64,000 nucleotides of DNA, taken from Tritrichomonas musculus (Eukaryota; Parabasalia; Tritrichomonadida; Tritrichomonadidae). Shown here piece after piece: positions 1 to 9,431 of this stretch. Below the pieces are notes generated by a model. That model was not told the DNA's origin. It did not search any database and was given only the letters and a program-made list of their open reading frames with translations. The translations under genes and the position numbers were made by a program. Numbering within the stretch: position 1 is the first letter of the stretch; each line of letters starts with the position of its first letter. The DNA lies in the NCBI GenBank assembly GCA_039105265.1, contig JAPFFF010000030.1:1674001-1738000 (forward strand). Direction: 5' to 3'.

Positions 1-456
1 GGTTGAAAAAGGCCTTCTTTTTTTTTCTCGATTTACAGATGAGTAATTTATTTATTTATTTATTTTTATTATTATTATTATTATTGCGATGTTAATGGAC
101 CTGCTCCCAATTTAACTTTAATTAATGATGCTGTTTTGCTTGTTTGGTCAATTTTGAGTGTAAGATCTTTTGAATCATTTAAGATTGTTTGATACATGTA
201 AATTTTAATTAACTCAAAATCGCATTCTCTGCATGCATAATGCATAAATCTACTTCAATTTCTTTAATATCTTTTCCAGAAAGACGTTTATTAATAGTTC
301 CTGAGAAGATCTAATATTTTTTCATTCTTTTCTTTCAAAGATTCTATATCCAAGCCTTTCCCATCTATATCAATAAGAATTTTGAACAAACACGAATTGT
401 GAAAACAATTAATTTCAAAAAAAAAATATTTTTTATATCACATATCACACTTATTC
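1..456. other. Upstream region with an unrecognised gene remnant
   Basis: No intact gene. It contains ATT and ATTT microsatellite runs near 47-84. The minus strand between about 380 and 200 can be read as two short protein-like stretches in different frames, including LIDIDGKGLDIESLKEKN, which suggests a decayed gene I cannot name. The first 20 bases resemble the start of the kinase-associated module found at 4990 and 7345 (reverse complement reads GGCCTTTTTCAACC), so a further remnant of that module may enter from the left. Confidence 0.3.
438..449 (+). promoter_or_regulatory. Candidate initiator (Inr) of the BTB/discoidin gene
   Basis: Two overlapping matches to the trichomonad initiator TCA(+1)YW occur, with +1 at 440 or 447, which puts transcription start 10-17 bases before the ATG at 457. 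Short leaders of this length are normal in T. vaginalis. The motif is short and degenerate, so the support is position plus match only. Confidence 0.45.
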
Positions 457-1794
457 ATGCAAAACGAGATTACTCTTAGTACCGACTCGATAAAAGAAAT
501 CCCATTTGACAGATATGAAAAAAATTTTACATTCATTGTTAACGGTAAAGAATACAAAACTAATCGCTTTGTTGCAGATATTTTATCCCCAAAAATTTGT
601 CATTTACATTTTACTGATGAAACAATCGATACATTTACCATTACTACAAACAATAAATCCACAAATATTGATTTTTCATCATTCCTTTCTCTAATTAGTT
701 TTCATCCCAAAATATTAACAAAGGAAGAACTTGATTATTTTCAAAATATCTTTTCTATTTTAGGAAACAAAACCGAATTCTTCAAATATTCCCCGAAATA
801 TGAAGAAAATACTACTGATAATGTTATAGATCATCTTTTAAGCAAAATTCAAACAATTAATAATTTCAAAGAAGGACAAAAAGAACCATTTTCTACACAA
901 GAAATTGAATACCTTAAGACAGAACTTGAATTTATTTCCAGTAATTTTTTTGCCATCGACCAAAAAAGAATTGAAATAATTGATTCACAAATATTTGAAG
1001 AAATCATAAAAAGTGACAAACTCAAAATTGAAGATGAAGACTCGTTACTTGACGTAATCATTGATTTCTACATGAAAGATACAAATTTATCATATTTGTT
1101 TGAATACATCGACTTTTTGAATGTAAGTATTGAAAAACTTCGACACTTTTTTGACATTTTTGATATGAGCGATTTGAATTCACACATTTGGAGGTTAATT
1201 GCTGAAAGGATTTTGAAATCAGAAGTCAATAAGGAAGAATTAAAAAAAAGTTTAAAGAAGGAACGATACACAACAGAAAAAGTTACTGGCATTCAATCTC
1301 TTTTGAAAGAAAGAGGTGAATTCAATGGAATCATCAAATATTTGACTGATAAATCAGGAGGAAATATTGTTGACAAAGGAACAATTGACATTCAATCTAA
1401 CGGCTGTTCATATCACCCAAAATATGCATTGGATTATAATAATAATCATTTTTATCAACCAGAATCTACGAATGATGGATGGTTCTATCTAGATTTCAAA
1501 AAGATGAAAATAAAAATTACAAATTATTCCATTAAATCTTATCCTAATGGACCCAATGAATACCATCCAAAGAGCTGGGACATCGAAGTCTCGAATGACG
1601 CATCTTCATGGATAAAAATCGATGAACAAAAAGATTGCTCGTTATTAAATGGAAATTTATTAACAGCAACGTTCAACGTGAAACCAAATGAATATTCTCG
1701 TTACGTTCGTTTCCATCAAACAAGCGAACCTTGGGGTGGCGGATATTTAGATTTTAATATGATTGAATTTTATGGATATCTTCAAGAACAATAA
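457..1794 (+). CDS. BTB-BACK-discoidin protein (BTBD9-like architecture)
   Basis: A 445-residue protein. The N-terminus (about residues 18-110, with FTFIVNGKEYKTNRF) looks like the divergent BTB fold common in trichomonads. Residues 130-270 are helical and BACK-like. Residues 299-443 form an F5/8 type C (discoidin) domain, with features such as GWFYLDF, SWDIEVSND and YSRYVRFHQT. BTB-BACK-discoidin is the layout of BTBD9, where BTB/BACK mediate cullin-3 or dimer contacts; any such role here is inferred. No signal peptide or membrane segment is visible, so it is probably cytosolic. Start chosen at the first ATG, 10-17 bases after candidate initiators. It is distantly related to the longer two-discoidin BTB genes at 16217 and 19873. 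Confidence 0.85.
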   Translation: MQNEITLSTDSIKEIPFDRYEKNFTFIVNGKEYKTNRFVADILSPKICHLHFTDETIDTFTITTNNKSTNIDFSSFLSLISFHPKILTKEELDYFQNIFSILGNKTEFFKYSPKYEENTTDNVIDHLLSKIQTINNFKEGQKEPFSTQEIEYLKTELEFISSNFFAIDQKRIEIIDSQIFEEIIKSDKLKIEDEDSLLDVIIDFYMKDTNLSYLFEYIDFLNVSIEKLRHFFDIFDMSDLNSHIWRLIAERILKSEVNKEELKKSLKKERYTTEKVTGIQSLLKERGEFNGIIKYLTDKSGGNIVDKGTIDIQSNGCSYHPKYALDYNNNHFYQPESTNDGWFYLDFKKMKIKITNYSIKSYPNGPNEYHPKSWDIEVSNDASSWIKIDEQKDCSLLNGNLLTATFNVKPNEYSRYVRFHQTSEPWGGGYLDFNMIEFYGYLQEQ

Positions 1795-2942
1795 TTATAT
1801 AAAGTATATTTTTTATTATGTAATGTATAGTAACTTATTATTATATTGCTACATTGAACATTTTTTTTTTTTTTTACATAATTATGATACAGTTGCTTCA
1901 CTTTTGTAACGATAAAACCCACTTTTGTAACGAAAAATGTTACCACCAAAATTTTTAAAAATTTTATCACATAACTTTTTTAGTTTTATTTTCTTTTTCG
2001 TAACGAAATTATTATAAATTCATTTTAACCAAAAAAGAGAGAAGGCACGAACAAAAAAGCATGTTAACAGTTGTTTACTAATACGAAATTTGAACTTTTT
2101 GGCTTTTCAATTGCGAAATAAAATCATGAGCCAAATATGCCAAATATACTCATTTAAAATAATCTGAAGCGCAAAAATCAATCATACTACTATTTCCTTT
2201 ACTTAGTAAAGTATATTTCAAAGCAAATTGATTTCGAATTCAATTTTTTTTTTAAAGCATTGGCTAATTATCATTCAATTACCTTATTGACGGCTCATTT
2301 AAGATGATTTTTTTTGGAAATTAGCCAAAATTTTGGAAAATCGCTTTCAATTTTTTTTTCCCCGACGGTTTAATAGAAAATGGCATGAGTATAAAAAAAA
2401 TACTTAAAAACCTGATTATTTTATTAAAACTTTAAAATTACCTTTTTTGTGACGGAATACTATTCAGATAAATTTAATTATCAGAATAGTATAAATTTGT
2501 TCATTTTTATCTGATAACTGATAGAGCTAGTATTAATAAAAGTATTCCGCCATGAAAAAAGAGTAAAACTAATAAGGATTCCATCAATATTAAGGGCAAA
2601 AAAGGAAATATGTATAGTGAAAAACTTTAATATATGCAGGAATCATGGATCAAATGCATTAATGCCATCATTAAAATCATAATAATATGCTAGAATACCA
2701 TATCGATACCAAAAAATACCGAGCATATGATTTCCAATAACAATGATATCGGCGAGAAGTTGGAATTTACATAATTATATACATCAAGATAATAAAATGA
2801 TGATGAAAAATATTTGCGAATGCTCATAATAGAGATCGATTTTATACTAATAAAATACCATTCCGTTTATTTTTTTTTATATAGAAAAAAACATGAGTAG
2901 CTACAGGCATATTATTCATTGCTTATGCTTATAATAATGTAA
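1795..2942. other. Intergenic region, no gene seen
   Basis: AT-rich DNA between the BTB gene and tRNA-Pro. It has many poly-T runs and no open frame of note. The only structure noticed is the imperfect inverted repeat at 2441-2563, listed separately. Confidence 0.6.
2441..2563. repeat. Small imperfect inverted repeat, possible miniature transposon
   Basis: The left end CCTTTTTTGTGACGGAATAC matches the reverse complement of the right end (CTCTTTTTTCATGGCGGAATAC) with a few differences. TA dinucleotides flank both sides (2439-2440 and 2564-2565). The size of 123 bp and the TA flanks would fit a decayed Tc1/mariner-type miniature element, but the ends are imperfect. Confidence 0.4.
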
Positions 2943-3014
2943 GGGTGATTGGTCTAGTGGCATGATTCTCGCTTTGGGTGCGAGAGGTCTCGGGTTCAAT
3001 TCCCGAATCGCCCC
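2943..3014 (+). tRNA. tRNA-Pro (anticodon TGG)
   Basis: A full cloverleaf is visible. The acceptor GGGTGAT pairs with ATCGCCC (one G-T pair), the anticodon stem CTCGC/GCGAG encloses loop TTTGGGT with anticodon TGG, and the T arm is CGGGTTCAATTCCCG. The gene is followed directly by TTTTTT at 3015-3020, a Pol III terminator. The internal A and B boxes match consensus. No intron. Confidence 0.95.
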
Positions 3015-3253
3015 TTTTTTAGATTTTTTTTTTAAGGGATTCCGATTACTCTCTCAATTATTTGAGTTATTACGAAGATGATTGCTTATTATGTAAAAAA
3101 AAGTATCAATAATTGCAATAAGATTGTTTATTATGTAAAAAACGAATAGTTTAAAGTAAATTAAGTTTGAATTATTTCGACATCCAAATTAATTCCAAGA
3201 TTTTTCTTTTGCAGAATTTTTGAAGTAATTTGTTGGTTGAAAATATCGTCGAA

Positions 3254-3735
3254 TTAAAAAGCAAAAAACAGGTCGGATGGTTTTATTAACAAAATAATTA
3301 TCTTTAATAATTCCACTAAAATCTTGACTAAAATCTTGACAGAAATTTCTTCTTTAATTCTATTTTTTGATTTGTCAGATTTTCTACATATTGAGATAAT
3401 TATAGGTTTTGATATTATTTCCAATTCATTGAAAATCGTTTTGATTATTTCTTCATGTATTTGCTCCATAATTATGCATCCGCTTTCAACACAAATAACA
3501 ACATCAATAATTCCAATAAAATCATCATTTTTGAAATTTTCTATTTCATATGTGATAAATTTGTAATTTTTCAAGTAATTGATTAAAAAATTGGTGAAAA
3601 TATCTGAATTTTGACAAATGATTGATCCTGGAAAATAATTAATTCCGAATTTTGAATATACTTTTTGAAGAGTTTTATCTTGAATTCCATTTAACATTGA
3701 CCAATATTCTTCTGGTAATTCAAAAAAAAAATATT
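3254..3735 (-). pseudogene. Second copy of the kinase-associated N-terminal module (unnamed), fragment
   Basis: The reading frame on the minus strand starts near ELPEEYWSMLNGIQDKTLQK and continues for about 150 residues, including VVICVESGCIIMEQIHEEII. The same order of motifs is found upstream at 4990-4596 (PIPDEYQQLISKIQDKTLKK, then FICVEGECLIIEKIP), so this is a paralogous copy of one roughly 130-residue module. The kinase frame at 3691-4626 slides into it at a run of ten A (plus-strand bases 3722-3731); one base fewer or more would join them. The tail after residue 110 becomes low-complexity and no kinase follows. I do not recognise the module from named families. Confidence 0.55.
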
Positions 3736-4990
3736 CAAATCTTTTGGAATATTTGTCGAATTATTTACAAAAGGTTCTAATAAACATCTTAATGCATCTG
3801 AATTATTTAATAAGGATGATTGTTTAAAAAATTCGTTCGCTTTATAATAATTTTTGTTGTCATAATGATATTTACCTAATCCAAATAAAATATCAGATTT
3901 GTCTTTATAATACAAAGACAAGAATGTAGATATATTTTGAATAAATTTTTTGATAGTTTTTGTGTTTCCGATTTGGATAATTGCACTTTCTATAATAAAA
4001 TTTATATTTTTAAATTTGTTCATCATTTTATCATCACTCAATAATATTCTTTCATAATTGTAAAATGAGTTGATTTCATCAATTATTTTGGATTTAATTT
4101 CATCAATTTTCGGCCTTTCGTCAGGTGAATTTTCAACACATGAAATAAAAAGTTCCTTTAAATTTTTAGATCCTTTTGTCATCTTTTTTATCTCCTTGAT
4201 TTTATCAGAACCGGAACGCATATCTTTTCTTTCTTTGATAAAATATAAAATTAATCCAAACGAATAAATATCTGTTGGGAATGACGTAAAGTCTCCATTA
4301 TACTGTTCAGGAGATATGTACAATTGTGATCCAAGATCTTGAGTCATCTCTTCATTATTTAAAAAGTCTTTTTCTTCAATCAGATGACGAATTGTATCAA
4401 AATCGGAAATATATGGAATATAATCATGATCAATGAGAATATTTTGTGGTTTAAGATCTCGATGAATAAGATTATTTCGTTGAAGATATTCAATTCCTTG
4501 AATCATTCGATAAATAGTCATCAATGAAAAAAGTTCATCATTTTTATTCGATTTAATAAATGAATGAAGTGAACCATTGCTCATGAATTCATAAATTATT
4601 CCTTTGATTTGTCCTTTTTCTTCCAAAAATCCATGACAATGTGTGAAACAACGATTATTTTCATTGGTGAGGGTTGGAGTATATCAAAGATGCTTTGGAT
4701 TATACATTCTGGAATTTTTTCAATAATGAGACATTCTCCTTCAACACATATAAAGATATCTTTATTATTTACATTTTCAAAATATTTGTATACAACAAAC
4801 TTAAATTGATTCAAATAATTAGTTAAATAGTCTTCAACAAAAATTTTATGGTTCTTGTCTTCAATATTTGAAAAAGTATAAAAATTGAATTTAAAATTTT
4901 CTTGTCCATATATTTTCTTCAGTGTCTTATCTTGAATTTTAGATATAAGCTGCTGATACTCGTCTGGAATTGGTTGAAAAAAAAGGCCTT
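3691..4990 (-). pseudogene. Protein kinase pseudogene: N-terminal module plus kinase C-lobe
   Basis: On the minus strand, 4990-4596 encodes the unnamed module (FFQPIPDEYQQLISKIQDK onwards). A second frame, 4626-3691 (311 aa), then encodes a kinase from strand beta-5 onward: YEFMSNGSLHSF, IHRDLKPQNIL, then SDFD in place of DFG, SPE in place of APE, and a helical Sel1-like tail (NYYKANEFFKQSS). The ATP-binding N-lobe (glycine loop and catalytic lysine) is missing between the two frames, which overlap by 31 bases in different phases. The arrangement implies an internal deletion plus a frameshift. Host gene family, not a mobile element. A truncated pseudokinase starting at 4626 could still be expressed, but no initiator is seen there. 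Confidence 0.65.
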
Positions 4991-5098
4991 CACCTAATTT
5001 CTGAAGAGAAAATGGTCAAAGTTTTTCAAAAATAATTTAGAATTGAAAAGGTAATAAATTAAAAATAGTAATAGAATAAAAACATTTGAGAACATCAA

Positions 5099-5171
5099 GG
5101 TCTCATAGCTCAGTCGGTAGAGCGTTGTGCTGATAACGCAAAGGTCTAGGGTTCGAGTCCCTGTGGGACCA
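5099..5171 (+). tRNA. tRNA-Ile (anticodon GAT), copy 1
   Basis: Acceptor GGTCTCA pairs with TGGGACC. The anticodon stem TTGTG/CGCAA encloses loop CTGATAA, giving anticodon GAT. The T arm is AGGGTTCGAGTCCCT. It is 73 nt with discriminator A and is followed by a run of seven T. The body resembles ordinary eukaryotic tRNA-Ile except that position 34 is G, where eukaryotic nuclear genomes normally have A (edited to inosine). Identical copies sit at 7969 and 15610. Confidence 0.95.
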
Positions 5172-5198
5172 TTTTTTTATTTACAATAAAATCTCTTT

Positions 5199-5482
5199 TT
5201 ATATATTAAATCGAGTTTTGAAATATGAAATTGCTAACTTTTTATTTTTGTCAATACCTTCACCAGCTAACAGCATACAAGCATAATTATACATTGCTGG
5301 TACGTTCCCTTCCTCAATTGCTTTTGAATAATATTTAACAGCAAGATTCTTATCTACATCAGCACCTCTTCCATATCTTACCATGCCAACATAATTATTC
5401 ATCGCCTCAAGAATTCCATTATCTGCAGCAACAAGATAAAAAAGAGCTGCCTGTTTCGAAATTGCATTTTCATTGATCGAAA
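5199..5482 (-). pseudogene. Sel1-repeat gene fragment, copy 1
   Basis: The minus strand reads AALFYLVAADNGILEAMNNY, then MVRYGRGADVDKNLAVKYYS, then YACMLLAGEGIDKNKKLAIS: about two and a half Sel1-like repeats (TPR-like, about 36 residues each). No start or upstream domain is present. The frame runs off into noncoding DNA after YFKTRF, where the copy at 8095 continues for 28 more residues. It probably once formed the C-terminus of a kinase-Sel1 protein such as those elsewhere in the window. The fragment begins 28 bases after tRNA-Ile copy 1 and is duplicated with that tRNA at 7969-8397. Confidence 0.65.
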
Positions 5483-5598
5483 TTTATTTATATTTTTGAT
5501 TTTGTACCTTTGACTTTTGGTGATTCAATCAATAACTGTTGCATTGCATTCTTCCAGATTAATTATCACTTTTTTGAGCTTAAAAAAATGCAAAAAAA

Positions 5599-5670
5599 TA
5601 CCCTCGATGGGACTCGAACCCATGCCATAAGATTAGAAGTCTTGTATGCTATCCATTACACTACGAGGGC
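5599..5670 (-). tRNA. tRNA-Arg (anticodon TCT), copy 1
   Basis: Read on the minus strand. Acceptor GCCCTCG pairs with CGAGGGT (first pair G-T), the anticodon loop is CTTCTAA with anticodon TCT, and the T arm is TGGGTTCGAGTCCCA. A run of seven T follows the discriminator A. The body sequence differs from the second tRNA-Arg at 48901. Confidence 0.93.
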
Positions 5671-5872
5671 TTCTTGTGTATAATTAAAATTGGTCATATT
5701 TTCAACATATCCTTTATTAAGCTTTTTTTAGAGAATAATATTCTTTATGTTATTCATTGAAAGAAGAACATTTTCCAAAGGATTTAATAAAAACGATTAA
5801 TAATATAGATAAAATATTTTTATTATTAGACGCACAAATTAAGATTAGTTTTCTATAGGTACTGACAAATAA

Positions 5873-7150
5873 TTATGAAAATCCAAATTCATCACATTCA
5901 ATTGCTAATGTCAATTTTTGTTCAAATATTTGGTAAGATGGATAACATGGAATTTCAATTTTATTGAAGCAAGTGTGAGATGTCGGAAGAGCATTCAAAT
6001 CATTTTTATTGAAGTGGAGTGTGAAGGTTCCTCCATAATTAACAAAGTTTTTAAAACCTCCAAATGGAACATTTGATGAACCAGTAGCGAAAACGAGCAA
6101 TTTTTGGAGTTTTTCATTTGACCATTTAGAAATAATTCTGAAAAAGTTATCAAATTCTTTTTTGCATTCACGATTATATACTGTATTTAGCATCCAATCA
6201 TTAACATCAATTGTTTCCACACCATTAACAATTTCTTGGATTTTCTGAGTGTCAAAAAGTGAAATGATGTCAAAATCTACGACAGATCTGAAACCGTTAG
6301 CAATTGAATCAAGATATTCAATGTTTTCATTGATTATTTTATTTTCAATTATCAATTTAATATATTCTTCTTTGTTTTCATTTGTTACTAAAATATCACC
6401 ACCATATTTGCATAATTCAACATCATTCGAGTCAACAAATGTCATTTCTAATAATGAAGGGTCATTATCTAATATCCATTTCAATGATTCGTAATAATCT
6501 TTATCATAATCTTTCATGTCTTCTATTGTAATTTCTTCTCCAAGCATTCTTTTCCAGATAAATGATGACAACTTAATATTCGCTGTTTTTTTGTTATTGA
6601 ATGCGGCTGCAATAAATTGACCAACAAAATTGTAAAGCATCATATCTTCTTTCTCATTATTAAATGTCAATTTGTCTCCATTTGGAACTGGAACAAAGAT
6701 TCCTGTATTAATTAATTCTTTACTAACATTTGTAAACCAGTCTCTAGATAAGCCTCCTTCATCAGATGCTAACTCATCAACATATTGAATTTCAATTGCT
6801 TTATTTTTCATATTATTATCTAAAAAATAGCAAATTGAATCGTTTAATAACATGTTTCTGACAATTCTAAATGTAACTGGTTGATATGTTTTTTTCAAAT
6901 ACATATCATATTTTTCTTTTTCGCTGTATTCATAAATACCATCTAAATGGAATTTTTTGATGATACCATTGGCTTTATTTTTTGGTATTTTTTTCAATAA
7001 AAATTTCATTGTTGGCTTGTGATCTGCATCCATTAAAATACTTTTTACTTCATTTGTTGGTTCTAATTCATCCAGCATTTTTAATGCATTATTGTATTGA
7101 AATGAATCGATATATTCTAATATCAAGCGTATTTTATTTATATTAGACAT
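5873..7150 (-). CDS. Minimal HECT-type E3 ubiquitin ligase
   Basis: Encodes 425 residues from the ATG at 7150 (a longer frame to 7222 lacks support). About 70 N-terminal residues are helical, with no recognised targeting domain; the rest is a HECT domain. Visible landmarks are EIQYVDELASDEGGLSRDWF (start of the N-lobe), YNFVGQFIAAA, WSNEKLQKLLVFATGSSNVP and LPTSHTCFNKIEIPCY. The catalytic cysteine is in HTCFN, about residue 394, 31 residues before the end. HECT ligases carry ubiquitin as a thioester on this cysteine before transfer to substrate. It is much shorter than most HECT ligases. Start choice rests on a TCATTTTT initiator 15 bases upstream. Flanked by decayed kinase and Sel1 sequence, but this frame is intact. 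Confidence 0.92.
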   Translation of the reverse strand: MSNINKIRLILEYIDSFQYNNALKMLDELEPTNEVKSILMDADHKPTMKFLLKKIPKNKANGIIKKFHLDGIYEYSEKEKYDMYLKKTYQPVTFRIVRNMLLNDSICYFLDNNMKNKAIEIQYVDELASDEGGLSRDWFTNVSKELINTGIFVPVPNGDKLTFNNEKEDMMLYNFVGQFIAAAFNNKKTANIKLSSFIWKRMLGEEITIEDMKDYDKDYYESLKWILDNDPSLLEMTFVDSNDVELCKYGGDILVTNENKEEYIKLIIENKIINENIEYLDSIANGFRSVVDFDIISLFDTQKIQEIVNGVETIDVNDWMLNTVYNRECKKEFDNFFRIISKWSNEKLQKLLVFATGSSNVPFGGFKNFVNYGGTFTLHFNKNDLNALPTSHTCFNKIEIPCYPSYQIFEQKLTLAIECDEFGFS

Positions 7151-7159
7151 CTCTAAAAT

Positions 7160-7167
7160 AAAAATGA
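7160..7167 (-). promoter_or_regulatory. Initiator (TCATTTTT) of the HECT gene
   Basis: On the minus strand TCATTTTTATTTTAGAG precedes the ATG at 7150; +1 would be base 7165, a 15-base leader. It is a strong match to the trichomonad Inr and decides the start over the upstream in-frame ATG at 7222. Confidence 0.7.
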
Positions 7168-7290
7168 ATACAAAATTTTTGAAAATTTTTAACTGAAAAA
7201 TTTTGAAAATAAATTTTGACAAAATATATTAGAAATTTTAAAAAAAAAAAATTTTTAAATTGATGAATCATATTCAAAATATATTTTCAT

Positions 7291-7348
7291 CAGTGTCTTA
7301 TCTTGAATTTTAGATACTCATCTGGAATTGGTTGAAAAAAAAAGGCCT
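7291..7348 (-). pseudogene. Short remnant of the kinase-associated N-terminal module
   Basis: The bases match 4930-4990 closely: both contain a run reading CTTATCTTGAATTTTAGATA on the plus strand and, beyond it, the TGGTTGAAAAA..GGCCTTC block. Only about 20 codons survive, including FFFQPIPDEY, with a short deletion relative to copy 1. It marks the left edge of a segmental duplication that also carries tRNA-Ile and the Sel1 tail. Confidence 0.55.
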
Positions 7349-7968
7349 TCCATTTTTTTCTTTAATTTCGAAATTGAAATTTGTTAAAATTTTTCAAAAT
7401 TTTATAAACTGGATTAGATAATTCGGACCAGACAAATAACCTCTCAAATTTTTATAAAAAACAATGGATGAATCTTGAAAGCTAAACAAAGCAATTATCA
7501 TACTTTTTTCGAAAAAAAATTATACAACACAAATCCGTAATGTTTAAACGTAGAAACCGGAAGAGCTGAGATGCAATTAAACGTTTCGAATTACATGAAG
7601 AATTTCTTATTCCAAAAAAAGAGGCATATCTTTCAAAATTACGCCAAAAATAGTCAATAAAATGAGGAACTTACGGCATAAAATATATGGATGCTTGAAA
7701 ATAGGGAAGCATAAATTTATTTTTTTTAATAAATTTTATTTTGAAAAATCAACTTTTTCATAATATAAAATTGAATATTTTTTTTAATCAGACCAGTTTT
7801 GAGAGAAAATCGTATGTAATTTCTGAAGAAGGAGAAATAAAATTTTAAAATTGAATGCAAAAAGTTATATGTAACATTGAAATAGTGGTCTGATTTATCG
7901 AATCCTGTTTAGTATTAAAGGTAACGAAATAAAAATTGTAATAAAATAAAAACATTTGAGGACATCAA
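7349..7968. other. Intergenic stretch inside the tRNA-Ile duplication, no gene seen
   Basis: In copy 1 the module remnant and the tRNA are about 110 bases apart; here they are about 620 bases apart, so roughly 500 bases are extra here or lost in copy 1. No open frame and no inverted termini were recognised. The last 65 bases before the tRNA match copy 1. Confidence 0.5.
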
Positions 7969-8041
7969 GGTCTCATAGCTCAGTCGGTAGAGCGTTGTGC
8001 TGATAACGCAAAGGTCTAGGGTTCGAGTCCCTGTGGGACCA
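7969..8041 (+). tRNA. tRNA-Ile (anticodon GAT), copy 2
   Basis: Identical over all 73 bases to the copy at 5099, including loop CTGATAA, and followed by a run of seven T. Upstream flank (AATAAAAACATTTGAGGACATC) is also almost the same as at copy 1, showing that tRNA and flanks were duplicated together. Confidence 0.95.
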
Positions 8042-8094
8042 TTTTTTTATATTAAATTATTTTTTTTAAATTTTAATTAAATAAAAATTTTTAT

Positions 8095-8397
8095 TTAAAA
8101 TATATTGCAGTATACTGATTTTGTAAGTTTTTCGTATTCCTCCTTCGCTTTTTCATGACCATGGTCAGATGCCATTTTGAAATATGAAATTGCTAACTTT
8201 TTATTTTTGTCAATACCTTCACCAGCTAACTGCATACAAGCATAATTATACATTTCTGGTACATTCCATTTTTCAACTGCTTTTGAATAATATTTAACAG
8301 CAAGATTCTTAACTTCATCAGCACCTCTTCCATATCTTACCATGTCAGCATAATTATTCATCGCCTCACTCCACCTTTTCGATTCTTCCACTACCAA
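8095..8397 (-). pseudogene. Sel1-repeat gene fragment, copy 2
   Basis: 100 residues: MNNYADMVRYGRGAD, then KNLAVKYYSKAVEKWNVPEM, then YFKMASDHGHEKAKEEYEKL. These are two and a half Sel1-like repeats and a natural-looking C-terminus (KSVYCNIF). It is close to the fragment at 5199 with scattered substitutions. There is no upstream domain, and the first residues (MVVEESKRWSEA) diverge from copy 1 just where homology ends. Most likely the orphaned 3' end of a kinase-Sel1 gene. Confidence 0.6.
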
Positions 8398-8562
8398 AAG
8401 TACAACGCTATATCCAGCTTTGAATCTTACATGTATTTTCTAGATCATTGATTTTAAGATCGTTTTAAAAATCGAAATTACAATAATTAAACATCAATTT
8501 AGAACTTTATTATTGATTTTGATTTTAGGAATTAATTATTTTGTTCAGTTTTTCTCCTTATA

Positions 8563-9187
8563 GGATTTAGTCAAACAGATTTCAAAGGGGAAGCCAGACC
8601 TGTTATAATAAACGAATTCTTATCAAATGGATCTTTAACCAAACCAATTGAAGCAGAACGTAAATCATGTGCCGATCCTCTTTGGAATGATACACGCAAA
8701 TTAATAACCAAAGACATTCCATGGCCTATCTACATTCCCACGCCAACATTTTAATGGACGATAACTTATATCCAAAAATTGTCGATTTTGGCCTTTCAAA
8801 GTTTGGCAATGGCTGCTGCTCAATGCAATCATCTGTTGGCCTAAAAGGTACCTTTCTTTACATGGCTCCAGAAACGATGCTAGATGGCCAGTATTCGACT
8901 GCAGGCGACGTTTATGCTTTTTCAATCATAACGTACAAAATCTTCACAAATGAACAATTGTTCAAGGACTATAACAAAAAGGCAGATCATTTCTAGCATG
9001 ATGAACGGAGAAAGACCCAAATTCACATGCCAACTGCCAGACTGCTACATGAATCTCATCGAGAAATGCTGGTCTCAAAATCCGAAGAAATCGTCGAGGA
9101 ACAGAAAAGAAACCCGGATTTCATCACTGAACTTGTCGACTAGGCAGAGTTCTTGAACCACATCGACTACATTAATGAAATTTTTTT
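8563..9187 (+). pseudogene. Protein kinase pseudogene (same subfamily as the kinase at 22469)
   Basis: Three successive frames align in order to the intact kinase at 22469-24754: GFSQTDFKGEARPVIINEFL and WNDTRKLI; then MAYLHSHANILMDDN, KIVDFGLSKFG, LKGTFLYMAPETM and AGDVYAFSIITYKIF; then MMNGERPKFTCQLPD, LIEKCWSQNP; and finally EEIVEEQKRNPDF and AEFLNHIDYINE. The N-lobe before strand beta-4 is absent. The catalytic loop with HRD is lost (YLHSH runs straight into ANIL), at least three frameshifts are needed, and there is an in-frame stop near the end. A clear dead kinase gene of the host. Confidence 0.85.
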
Positions 9188-9423
9188 AGTTTTTCTTTTT
9201 TAATAAATTTAAATCTTCATTTTTTTCTAATTTTTTTTTTATTTTTTTATTATTATTATTTTCTGATATTTTATGAATGCATTTGTATAAAAAAAGCTTT
9301 ATTAGATTTTTATAATTCCAAATACTCTAGCTATTCTTTCATTTTTAGCAATTTGTAAGAAACAGATGTTTTAAAACCTGGCGTTTTTAAAAAATATTGA
9401 TTTTTTAAAAAAAATAATGATCA

Positions 9424-9431
9424 AAAACGCC
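9424..9431. repeat. Left 8-bp target-site duplication AAAACGCC
   Basis: The eight bases immediately left of the inverted-arm element equal the eight bases immediately right of it (12581-12588). Confidence 0.85.

Noticed and set aside
7140-7160. TTTTAG before the HECT start as a 3' splice site
   Set aside because: Trichomonad introns have a long conserved 3' motif (ACTAACACACAG type) that is absent, and the initiator plus ATG explain the start.
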